NCBI GenBank assembly: GCA_947598455.1
Contig: CANQFI010000074.1
Coordinates: 1 to 8,682, forward strand
Reading direction: 5' to 3'
Length of the DNA stretch: 8,682 nt
From: an uncultured Bacilli bacterium
Lineage (GTDB): Bacteria; Bacillota_I; Bacilli_A; RF39; UBA660
Shown: one piece after another, positions 1-5,219 of the stretch
Position numbering within the stretch: the stretch's first letter is position 1
Layout: every line of letters begins with the position of its first letter
Made by a program: the position numbers and the translations under genes
The notes under the pieces: generated by a model
Told to the model about the DNA's origin: nothing
Databases searched by the model: none
What the model saw: only the letters and a program-made list of their open reading frames with translations

Positions 1-1307
1 TTAGATAGTATTTCGTGAAGTGGTTCTTTTAAGGCATTACTAAATATTTGAAAAAGAGGATTAGAATTATCTAGTTCTTCTGATATTTTGTATAAAATTA
101 AACCACTTCCAGGAATGATGCCATTATTTGCTGTATCAATTGCCCATAAAGCATCAGTATAACGCATTTTCTTTTCTCTTTTTTCAGTGATTGTTGGAGC
201 TCCTATTTCTATTTCAACAAGGCCTTTTGTAAACATAGCTAGACGATTATTCGTACAAGTAAAATCGATATCATTTAAATTAGTTGAAAGTTTATTTTTA
301 AGTTTTTGAATAGTTTCTTTAATGGATGGTGTCATAGTAAAAGCGATAGTTGTATAATCTTTAGTTATTTTTATATGTTTTATTAAGCCGATATTTTCTT
401 TAGTTATAAGAGAGGGATTTAAAATAGGTTCAGCATTAGATAGCAATGATAAATCACTCATAATATTTAATTTGTTAGCTCCGTATGATGGAAGTTTAAA
501 AAGAAAAATATGTAAATGTTCTTGATTATTAATTGTAATTATTTGATTAACAAAATATTCATGATAATCATCAGCAAAAACAAGAAGATTTTCTTTAGTT
601 ATTAGAATTTCATTTAAGATGGATGATATTTCTTCAATATTATTTAAAGAGCAATTATATATTAGAGTTTTAGAATTAGTTAATTCAATATTATCTTCTT
701 CAGAAAGAAAATATGGAGATGCTAATAACGTTTCAAAGGAATAGCCTTTTTGAAAGTTTATTTTAGTTAAATAGTTATTACTTTCTTTAAGAATAATTGA
801 AGATTTGTTTAGAACTTTGGTATAAGCATCATAAATAGTTTGGCCTATTTCTTTGGAATTACTAGAGATAGTAGCGATATTTAATAGTTCTTTTTTAGTT
901 GGTCGGCGACTTGACTTTCTTATTTTATTAATTATGGTAGGTAAAATGGCATTAAGTTGTTTCTTTAGAATAATGGGATTTTGACCATTTTCTATAGCTA
1001 ATAAACAATTATGGTAAATACTTTGAAGTAAGACAAGGGTTGTCGTAGTTCCATCCCCTACTTTATTATCTGTATTAATTGCAGCTTCTTTTGCTAGTTC
1101 TAATATTGTATTAATTACAACATCATCACTTTCAATATTTTTAGCAATAGTAACACCATCATTAGTTATAAAAGGTGTAAAAGATGAATGGTCGATAATT
1201 GTATTACTACCTTTGGGACCTAAAGTTGTTTTAACTGTATCACAAAGCATATCAATTGCTTCATTCATTTTAGAACGTAAAGTATCTTTAGTTACTAACA
1301 TTTTCAT
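1..1307 (-). CDS. Divergent GroEL/Hsp60-family chaperonin, partial (C-terminus beyond window)
   Basis: The frame stays open for 435 codons to the window edge, so about the last 90 residues of a typical 540-residue group I chaperonin are missing. The ATPase signatures line up with E. coli GroEL: TLGPKG at 28-33, NDG with Asp50 (GroEL Asp52), GDGTTT with Asp85 (GroEL Asp87), and Asp385 in RYTDAL at the place of catalytic Asp398, followed by a PGSG version of the usual AGGG. Nucleotide binding and hydrolysis therefore look intact. The apical domain is recognisable (SPYF; a degenerate YGANK..IMSDL segment) but very divergent. Some hydrophobic substrate- and GroES-contact positions appear changed, which rests on a by-eye alignment. 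No groES is adjacent. The start at 1307 is chosen because GAGTGAT lies just upstream; in-frame ATGs at 1313 and 1301 are alternatives. It overlaps the end of the DUF4130 gene by 20 bases, implying translational coupling in the SOS-type operon. It could be a specialised paralogue or the only chaperonin of the organism. Confidence 0.9.
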   Translation of the reverse strand, partial: MKMLVTKDTLRSKMNEAIDMLCDTVKTTLGPKGSNTIIDHSSFTPFITNDGVTIAKNIESDDVVINTILELAKEAAINTDNKVGDGTTTTLVLLQSIYHNCLLAIENGQNPIILKKQLNAILPTIINKIRKSSRRPTKKELLNIATISSNSKEIGQTIYDAYTKVLNKSSIILKESNNYLTKINFQKGYSFETLLASPYFLSEEDNIELTNSKTLIYNCSLNNIEEISSILNEILITKENLLVFADDYHEYFVNQIITINNQEHLHIFLFKLPSYGANKLNIMSDLSLLSNAEPILNPSLITKENIGLIKHIKITKDYTTIAFTMTPSIKETIQKLKNKLSTNLNDIDFTCTNNRLAMFTKGLVEIEIGAPTITEKREKKMRYTDALWAIDTANNGIIPGSGLILYKISEELDNSNPLFQIFSNALKEPLHEILS

Positions 1308-2055
1308 ATTCATCACTCATTTCTATTAGATAACGCCAGTATTTTTTTGGCATAAAATTCATACGACAGCGTTCATTTTTTCTTTCTTGGATACCGATTG
1401 TTTGATAAAATTTTTTCCATAATTGTTCGATATTTTCTTCATTTGAACTTAATTTAATCTGTCCTATATTAAAGTTTTCACCATTTATTAAATAAAATTC
1501 TTTTTTATCATAAAGACTTAAAATATTTCTTTTAGTATCTTTAATTAACCAATATTCATTTTTTAAACGATTTTTAAAATGTTTAGATAGTAAAAACAGA
1601 ATATTATTTTCGGGAGCTATTTCAGCATAAAGTATATTGTTTTCTAGTTCTTTAAAACGTAAGAATCCTTTTAATTTATGAGTTTCGTTAGAAACGTATT
1701 TCGCGATTTGTAAGGATTTTGTAATGCTTTTTATATTACGCATATATATAACTTTGCGACGATATTTAAGACTATTTAAGAAAAAATAATACATAAGTAA
1801 TTCTTTTTCTTCGACATTTGAGATAAAGACATAATATAAAATATTTAAGACATTAGGAGATATATAATTAATTATTTCGTTGATAATCTTTTCATCTTCG
1901 GAAATATCTAAAGTAACTAGTTCATCAAATAAAGTTGGAGCATAATCATAGTTTTTAATATTTAATGGAACAATATTATTTTGAGATAAAGTTTTAAATA
2001 AATTTAGAAGACTAATAAAAGAATTATTGTATAAATAAATATAATTATTTTTCAT
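1288..2055 (-). CDS. DUF4130-family probable DNA metabolism protein (radical-SAM partner)
   Basis: This 255-residue protein matches, from memory, the family described as 'probable DNA metabolism protein' (DUF4130, TIGR03915 type). Members are encoded beside the radical-SAM repair protein and in some bacteria are fused to a uracil-DNA-glycosylase-like domain. Recognisable blocks are YIYLYNNSF near the N-terminus, PTLFD at 40-44, NETHKLKGFLRF at 123-134, LYAEIAPENNILFLL at 142-156, a KHF...W segment at 158-169, LWKKFYQTIGIQERKN at 212-227 and MPKKYW at 235-240. The enzymatic activity is not established; a role in nucleic-acid repair or modification is inferred from partnership and fusions. It is soluble, with no signal peptide. 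Its ATG shares one base with the TAA of the upstream radical-SAM gene, and its 3' end contains the start of the chaperonin gene, so all three are probably coupled. Length is normal for the family. Confidence 0.88.
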   Translation of the reverse strand: MKNNYIYLYNNSFISLLNLFKTLSQNNIVPLNIKNYDYAPTLFDELVTLDISEDEKIINEIINYISPNVLNILYYVFISNVEEKELLMYYFFLNSLKYRRKVIYMRNIKSITKSLQIAKYVSNETHKLKGFLRFKELENNILYAEIAPENNILFLLSKHFKNRLKNEYWLIKDTKRNILSLYDKKEFYLINGENFNIGQIKLSSNEENIEQLWKKFYQTIGIQERKNERCRMNFMPKKYWRYLIEMSDEYENVSN

Positions 2056-3263
2056 TAGAATAGTGAAAGCTGTCTTTCAAGATTATTTAGTTTTAATTTG
2101 TCTTCTAAGATTAAATTACTTTCAATAAAATTTTTATTAAAATATGCTGAATCAATAAAGTATTTGCCATTACAAGTAATAAAGTATTGAGCTCTTTTAA
2201 GAACTACACCTATTTTCTTTAAATCTTTGAAGGTTATTTTAAAATATTTACGGGAGGAGATAATGCGTTTAGCAGATGTAACTCCAATACCGGGAATTTT
2301 TAATAAGTCATCATAGCTACAAGTATTAATTTCTTTAGGGAATTCATTTAGATGTCTTAAGGCCCAATCAGCTTTAGGGTCAATAAGTAAATTGAAATTA
2401 GGATTAGTAGTTGTTAGAAGATCATCAACTTTAAAGTTATAAAAACGAAGTAACCAATCAGCTTGATATAAGCGGTTTTCTCTTTTTAATGGTGGTGTAT
2501 TTAAGCTTGGAAGTAATGAATCTTTGTTTACTGGTATGTAAGCTGAATAAAAGACTCTTTTTAAAGCATAATTTTGATACATAGAACTACTACGATTCAT
2601 AATATCATAATCAGTTTCGTTAGTAGCACCTATTATCATTTGGGTACTTTGACCAGCAGGAACAAAGTTTTTAGTTTTATTTTCTTTAACGTATTGCATT
2701 ATTTTAGTTATTTTTTGGGAATCTTTGTTAGGAGCTAGGAGTTTAAGACCACTTGTTGTGGGAAGTTCAATGTTGGCACTTAAACGATCAACTAAGGAAC
2801 CTAATTTTTTTAAAAGGTACTCAGAAGCACCGGGAATAGCTTTGGCATGGATATAACCACCAAATTTATATTTATGGCGTAATAAAGAGATAGCTTCAAT
2901 CATTAGATTCATTGTATAATCAGGACTTTTAATAATACCAGAACTTAAAAATAAGCCTTCAATGTAATTACGACGATAAAAGTTAAGAGTTATTTCACAA
3001 ACTTCTTCAGGAGTAAAAATAGCTCTTTTGATATTATTGCTTTGACGATTTAAACAATATTTACAATCAAAAATACAACAATTAGTCATAAGAATTTTTA
3101 AAAGTGAAATACAACGACCATCACTGGCAAAAGAATGACATATTCCGGAATACGCAGTATTGCCTATTTGTCCTTGACGATTAGTGGTAGAACCACTAGA
3201 AGAACACGAAGCATCATATTTGGCACTATCGGCTAAAATAGTTAATTTTTCTTGAAGTTCCAT
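2055..3263 (-). CDS. Radical SAM protein, putative DNA modification/repair family
   Basis: This 402-residue protein has the CxxxCxxC cluster motif (Cys63, Cys67, Cys70; CIFDCKYC), which binds the [4Fe-4S] cluster that cleaves S-adenosylmethionine. Extra cysteines at 20, 42, 51 and 62 lie in the N-terminal segment KYDASCSSSG...GICHSF..DGRC, typical of the TIGR03916 'linked to UDG/DUF4130' family. After the barrel (FYRRNYIEGLFLSSG, GYIHAKAIPGASEYLL, IELPTTSGLKLLAP) a helix-hairpin-helix with PGIG at 324-327 suggests non-specific DNA binding. The substrate is unknown; action on DNA is inferred from the HhH and partners. I start it at 3263, not at the ATG at 3281, because the latter lies inside the TATAAT box and would not be transcribed, whereas GGTGAT sits 4 bases before 3263. 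It is the first gene of the operon, directly under a LexA-type operator. Confidence 0.9.
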   Translation of the reverse strand: MELQEKLTILADSAKYDASCSSSGSTTNRQGQIGNTAYSGICHSFASDGRCISLLKILMTNCCIFDCKYCLNRQSNNIKRAIFTPEEVCEITLNFYRRNYIEGLFLSSGIIKSPDYTMNLMIEAISLLRHKYKFGGYIHAKAIPGASEYLLKKLGSLVDRLSANIELPTTSGLKLLAPNKDSQKITKIMQYVKENKTKNFVPAGQSTQMIIGATNETDYDIMNRSSSMYQNYALKRVFYSAYIPVNKDSLLPSLNTPPLKRENRLYQADWLLRFYNFKVDDLLTTTNPNFNLLIDPKADWALRHLNEFPKEINTCSYDDLLKIPGIGVTSAKRIISSRKYFKITFKDLKKIGVVLKRAQYFITCNGKYFIDSAYFNKNFIESNLILEDKLKLNNLERQLSLF

Positions 3264-3267
3264 TTTA

Positions 3268-3273
3268 ATCACC
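3268..3273 (-). promoter_or_regulatory. Ribosome binding site fixing the radical-SAM start
   Basis: GGTGAT lies 4 bases before the ATG at 3263..3261. The upstream in-frame ATG (3281..3279) overlaps the -10 hexamer and lacks a Shine-Dalgarno sequence. The expected transcript start, about 7 bases after the -10 box, falls near 3273. The leader would then be only about 10 bases and would begin at this site. Confidence 0.7.
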
Positions 3274-3279
3274 AATATC

Positions 3280-3308
3280 ATTATAACTGATTATTTTCAT
3301 TTTGTAAA
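3280..3308 (-). promoter_or_regulatory. Sigma-A promoter of the radical-SAM/DUF4130/chaperonin operon
   Basis: The -35 hexamer TTTACA (3308..3303) and a perfect -10 hexamer TATAAT (3285..3280) are separated by exactly 17 bases. This is the best housekeeping promoter in the window. Its -35 box is embedded in the LexA-type operator at 3305..3318, so a bound repressor would block RNA polymerase. No other clear promoter lies between it and the third gene, so it probably drives all three. Confidence 0.8.
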
Positions 3309-3318
3309 CATTTGTTCG
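3305..3318 (-). promoter_or_regulatory. LexA (SOS) operator
   Basis: On the minus strand the site reads CGAACAAATGTTTA. The Bacillus subtilis SOS box, as I recall it, is CGAACRNRYGTTYC; 13 of 14 positions fit and only the last base differs. The core is GAAC, four bases, GTTT. It overlaps the -35 hexamer of a strong promoter, the usual place for LexA repression. The adjacent ATTTGT/ACAAAT arms (3309..3324) add a small palindrome around the same bases. LexA control is inferred, because neither lexA nor recA is in the window. Confidence 0.72.
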
Positions 3319-3346
3319 TACAAATATTAAGGTAATTTTTGACAAG

Positions 3347-3374
3347 CAATAAGAATAAGAAGCTTATTCAATTG
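3347..3374. repeat. Imperfect inverted repeat (hairpin)
   Basis: A perfect 7-bp stem GAATAAG/CTTATTC (3353..3359 and 3363..3369) has a 3-base loop. It is extended by CAAT/ATTG outside a small internal loop. No T-run follows directly on the minus strand, so it is a poor terminator there. It lies between the end of the small-RNA candidate and the SOS promoter and could be an insulator or a protein site; its function is unknown. Confidence 0.4.
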
Positions 3375-3393
3375 AGTTATTTTGGTTTTTGAT

Positions 3394-3440
3394 ACAAAAG
3401 AACAAAAGTAAAATAAATAATTAAAATTATTATCTTTTAC
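3394..3440 (-). terminator. Terminator-like hairpin after the 12-codon ORF
   Basis: On the minus strand GTAAAA (3440..3435) pairs with TTTTAC (3413..3408) around an inner AATAATT/AATTATT stem (3431..3425 with 3422..3416). This is followed by the T-rich run TTTTGTTCTTTTGT. The stem is almost all A-T, so intrinsic termination would be leaky. It begins at the stop codon of the 12-codon ORF, a spacing that suits an attenuator or the end of a small transcript. Confidence 0.45.
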
Positions 3441-3475
3441 ATAAGGAACCTCACGTTTCCTTTTTCTTGTTTCAT
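3437..3475 (-). CDS. 12-codon ORF with strong ribosome binding site (leader-peptide candidate)
   Basis: The reading frame MKQEKGNVRFLM ends with TAA. An AGGAGG (3489..3484) lies 8 bases before the ATG, an ideal Shine-Dalgarno spacing, within a longer GGAGGAGGAG run. The peptide has no signal sequence or membrane segment and I do not recognise it. Codons 4-11 (3466..3443) contain the GNRA-type hairpin, and the start codon is part of a 7-bp stem, so translation and RNA folding would interfere with each other. The stop codon touches the terminator-like hairpin. These arrangements fit a regulatory leader peptide, but a chance ORF inside a non-coding RNA is possible. Confidence 0.4.
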   Translation of the reverse strand: MKQEKGNVRFLM

Positions 3476-3523
3476 CGGAGTCTCCTCCTCCACAAGCCTA
3501 ACTTCCGATGGTCGCCATCCTAC
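3441..3523 (-). ncRNA. GC-rich structured RNA element, family not recognised
   Basis: This stretch is close to half G+C in surroundings near one quarter, a classic mark of structured RNA in AT-rich genomes. On the minus strand GATGG-CGA-CCATC (3519..3507) forms a 5-bp hairpin. CATCGGA (3510..3504) can instead pair perfectly with TCCGATG (3479..3473). The two helices share 3510..3507 and exclude each other. Downstream, AAGGAA-AC-GTGA-GG-TTCCTT (3462..3443) gives a 6-bp stem, one A-G mismatch, a C-G pair and a GTGA (GNRA) loop. The GNRA loop exists only on this strand, which favours minus-strand transcription. It does not fit the tmRNA, SRP, RNase P or common riboswitch cores I can recall. Possible roles are an attenuator for the downstream repair operon, an independent sRNA or part of a mobile repeat. 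Confidence 0.5.
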
Positions 3524-3576
3524 ATTTCTTTTTTCTTTCTTTAATCTAAAAAAATAATTTTTTAGTACCAACATAA

Positions 3577-3606
3577 ATTATAATTTTTCTCCATAAAGCA
3601 ATTATA
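3577..3606 (-). promoter_or_regulatory. Possible promoter elements for the structured RNA
   Basis: Two perfect TATAAT hexamers occur on the minus strand, at 3606..3601 and 3582..3577, upstream of the structured element. Neither has a convincing -35 box at 16-18 bases; the first has only TAGTGA. A weaker pair, TTGGTA (3573..3568) and TAGATT (3550..3545) spaced 17 bases, is a third possibility. In DNA this AT-rich such hexamers arise often by chance. Confidence 0.3.
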
Positions 3607-3661
3607 TAATATTGAAATAACGTTCACTAATACTTTTTTACATTTTTAAGAACTTTCCTAT

Positions 3662-3697
3662 AAAATAAAAAAAAGTAAACCAAAATGTTTACTTTTG
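3662..3697 (-). terminator. Intrinsic terminator of the 3799..4851 lipoprotein gene
   Basis: On the minus strand AAAAGTAAAC (3696..3687) pairs over 10 bp with GTTTACTTTT (3680..3671). The loop is six bases, and an almost unbroken T-run follows (3674..3662). It lies about 100 bases past the TAA of the lipoprotein gene. It is the clearest terminator in the window and separates surface-protein transcription from the structured RNA and repair operon. Confidence 0.8.
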
Positions 3698-3738
3698 AAA
3701 ATTTATTTTATTAGTACTTAATCGACTTTTTTACCTGC

Positions 3739-3761
3739 AATAATAGTTTTCTCCTATTATT
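3739..3761. repeat. 8-bp inverted repeat in the lipoprotein 3' region
   Basis: AATAATAG (3739..3746) and CTATTATT (3754..3761) form a perfect 8-bp hairpin with a 7-base loop. On the minus strand the loop region contains AGGAGA, so it superficially resembles a buried ribosome binding site, but no worthwhile ORF follows. It may stabilise the 3' end of the lipoprotein mRNA ahead of the terminator. Confidence 0.35.
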
Positions 3762-3798
3762 AATGAAGTAAAAATTTTGTTCACTACACCAATATATT

Positions 3799-4851
3799 TT
3801 ACATTGCTAATTTATATGGATCTGTTGAATTTCCACTTCCTGAAGTTATTTTAACATTTGATTTTAAATATACTACTGGTCGTGCCATAGTTGAAGAAAT
3901 ATTACTATATAATGAATCTATTCCTCCAAAATTATTAATCATAAATACTTCTTTGCTGTCACTTTCTTTTTTAATTACTGTATTTATTAACCATTCGTAA
4001 GTATTTTTACTTGCATATAACCAATCACTTCGATAGCAATCTTCATTAATACTATAATCAAATAATGTATTATTTACACATGCACTTCTATTTGTAGAAG
4101 ATGAACCACTTGCAGCAAATCCATAATCACTAGCATACATTAGACCTATTTTGGCTACTGTATTAACAGTACTTCCATTATCAGAAGCTGTTCCTCTTTC
4201 ATCTTTATAAAAGTTTTCAGCATTTGGTGTCGCTTTAATTGTTTCCTTTTTAGTATTATCATAATAATCGCTGACACTTTTTCCTAAATACCATACTGCA
4301 TTATCTATCATATTTTGACTTTCGCTAGATAATTCATTTAAATATGTTTCATTTAAATATGTATTTAATGATGCTTTTGTCCAATCTTTTGTCCTGTTTT
4401 CATCCCACATTTCACCATCAATAGTTGGATTAGCTGTTTTAATTAACTTAACTCTTTGTTCTTTTTTACCAGTTCCATCATCTATTGTGAATACACCAAT
4501 GATTCGCCATTCTTCATTATTAAATGTTACATAATTATTTGGGTAACTTCCAATATAACGATAATCTGTTAGAGCATCAGTTTGTTCAGTTTTTTCATGA
4601 GTAAATGTCCACATTTCTCTGCGTTGATTATCATTAGCACTTTGATAATCTAAGTCTTCTTTATTGGCTTTATCTATTAAATATGATGCTGCTGTTGTAT
4701 TTTCGCTTGATTCTTTTGAATCAGATGATGAATTATTTGTTTCATTGGTTTTATTAGATGAATCATTATTAGTAGATTCTTCTTTTTTGTCACAACCTGT
4801 TAAATTAAAAATAAACATAGCACATAATAAAATTATTAATATTTTCTTCAT
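3799..4851 (-). CDS. Surface lipoprotein with 'RPVVYLK' C-terminal domain
   Basis: The 350-residue product has a lipoprotein signal peptide ending in LTGC with lipidated Cys20. A Ser/Asn/Glu-rich linker (about 21-54) then lifts the folded part off the membrane. The domain begins near 97 (YRYIGSYPNNYVTFNNEEWRI) and contains AVWYLG (185-190), ERGTA (218-222), KIGLMYASDYGFAASG (234-249), two cysteines at 258 and 272 that could form a disulfide, SDWLYAS (275-281), FGG (308-310) and the ending MARPVVYLKSNVKITSGSG with DPYKL. This resembles the uncharacterised DUF6273-like surface domains common in gut Firmicutes (from memory). A C-type-lectin-like ligand-binding fold is only a guess. The start has a good AGGAGAG ribosome site. 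The gene is transcribed alone, between long intergenic regions and with its own terminator. The C-terminus is strikingly like the partial gene at 8449..8682. Confidence 0.9.
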   Translation of the reverse strand: MKKILIILLCAMFIFNLTGCDKKEESTNNDSSNKTNETNNSSSDSKESSENTTAASYLIDKANKEDLDYQSANDNQRREMWTFTHEKTEQTDALTDYRYIGSYPNNYVTFNNEEWRIIGVFTIDDGTGKKEQRVKLIKTANPTIDGEMWDENRTKDWTKASLNTYLNETYLNELSSESQNMIDNAVWYLGKSVSDYYDNTKKETIKATPNAENFYKDERGTASDNGSTVNTVAKIGLMYASDYGFAASGSSSTNRSACVNNTLFDYSINEDCYRSDWLYASKNTYEWLINTVIKKESDSKEVFMINNFGGIDSLYSNISSTMARPVVYLKSNVKITSGSGNSTDPYKLAM

Positions 4852-4910
4852 ATTCTTCTCTCCTCGTATAATAGTTTTTGTAAGAAATAAATTATATATT
4901 ATCTTACATC

Positions 4911-4951
4911 AACTATTTTATTTTTTATTCTATTTTTAAAGTAAAATAGTT
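4911..4951. repeat. 10-bp inverted repeat upstream of the lipoprotein gene
   Basis: AACTATTTTA (4911..4920) and TAAAATAGTT (4942..4951) are perfect inverted copies separated by 21 bases of A/T. If transcription starts at the extended -10 box near 4983, this lies in the lipoprotein mRNA leader as a long-loop hairpin. Otherwise it could be a regulator site. At this base composition chance is a real alternative. Confidence 0.4.
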
Positions 4952-4982
4952 AAACTTTGTTGGATTATTTTACCTTTTGGTT

Positions 4983-4991
4983 ATTATATCA
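4983..4991 (-). promoter_or_regulatory. Extended -10 promoter candidate for the 3799..4851 lipoprotein gene
   Basis: TGATATAAT on the minus strand is a TGnTATAAT extended -10 element, which can work with a poor -35 box, and no good -35 is seen at 17 bases. It would give a leader of about 125 bases including the inverted repeat at 4911..4951. A second, weaker -10 (TATTAT, in 4865..4875) sits closer to the gene. Confidence 0.45.
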
Positions 4992-5117
4992 TTGAAATAT
5001 GATAACTAGGATTTATTCTTTGACTTCTTGTAACCCATATGTGGTGTTTACTAATTAAGAATGTTTCACTACTTATTAGTTATTAATCCTTCTTTTTTCT
5101 AATTCTATTAAATTTAT

Positions 5118-5146
5118 AATAATTCAATACTTACAATAATTCAATA
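5118..5146. repeat. Pair of 12-bp direct repeats, 17-base period
   Basis: AATAATTCAATA occurs at 5118..5129 and again at 5135..5146 with 5 bases between. Spacing of about one and a half helical turns could suit a regulator, but it is not obviously placed against a promoter. It may be a small duplication. Confidence 0.4.
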
Positions 5147-5219
5147 TTTATAATTGTACTATTATATGAATTAATTTCTTAATGATTTTTGATTTTCTTT
5201 ATTACTATTTCTATTTTAT

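Larger units (their letters stand above)
3319..3798. other. Gene-poor region between the repair operon and the lipoprotein gene
   Basis: No long ORF with a credible start was found on either strand in these 480 bases. The region holds, from left to right, an AT-rich hairpin, a terminator-like hairpin, the structured island with its 12-codon ORF, possible -10 boxes, a strong terminator and a hairpin just beyond the lipoprotein stop codon; these are listed separately. Most of the rest is poly-A/T-rich DNA, including an 8-bp CTAAAAAA/TTTTTTAG hairpin at 3546..3565 without G-C pairs in the body of its stem. Confidence 0.6.
4852..5219. other. Intergenic region between the membrane-protein operon and the lipoprotein gene
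   Basis: These 368 bases hold no credible ORF. They contain a possible extended -10 promoter, a long inverted repeat and a pair of direct repeats, listed separately. I see no strong terminator after the membrane-protein gene that ends at 5220, so read-through into the next lipoprotein gene is possible. An AGAAGGA motif near 5087..5093 (minus strand) looks like a ribosome site, but no start codon with a useful frame follows it. Confidence 0.55.

Noticed and set aside
3264..3281. Upstream ATG of the radical-SAM gene at 3281
   Set aside because: It overlaps the TATAAT box and lacks a ribosome site; the ATG at 3263 has both a good site and the family-like start MELQEKL.
3339..3344. Perfect TTGACA -35 hexamer on the plus strand
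   Set aside because: No acceptable -10 hexamer follows at 16-18 bases, so there is no support for an antisense promoter.
3441..3523. Known RNA identity for the structured element (SRP, tmRNA, RNase P, common riboswitches)
   Set aside because: The defining cores of those RNAs as I know them, such as the SRP GGAAG/AGCAG loop, are absent; I leave the family open.
3508..3549. Plus-strand 13-codon hydrophobic ORF (MVAILHFFFLSLI), a possible type I toxin
   Set aside because: There is no ribosome binding site and the hydrophobic residues come from a T-rich run; the island's GNRA loop points to the other strand.
3735..3758. Possible ribosome site plus short TTG-start ORF on the minus strand after the lipoprotein gene
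   Set aside because: The frame is only nine codons with a rare start, and the AGGAG lies inside a hairpin and just before a terminator; chance is more likely.
4664..4939. 91-codon plus-strand ORF
   Set aside because: It lies mostly antisense to the 5' end of the lipoprotein gene at 3799..4851, has no ribosome binding site, and its sequence is a mirror of the Ser/Asn-rich linker and leader.
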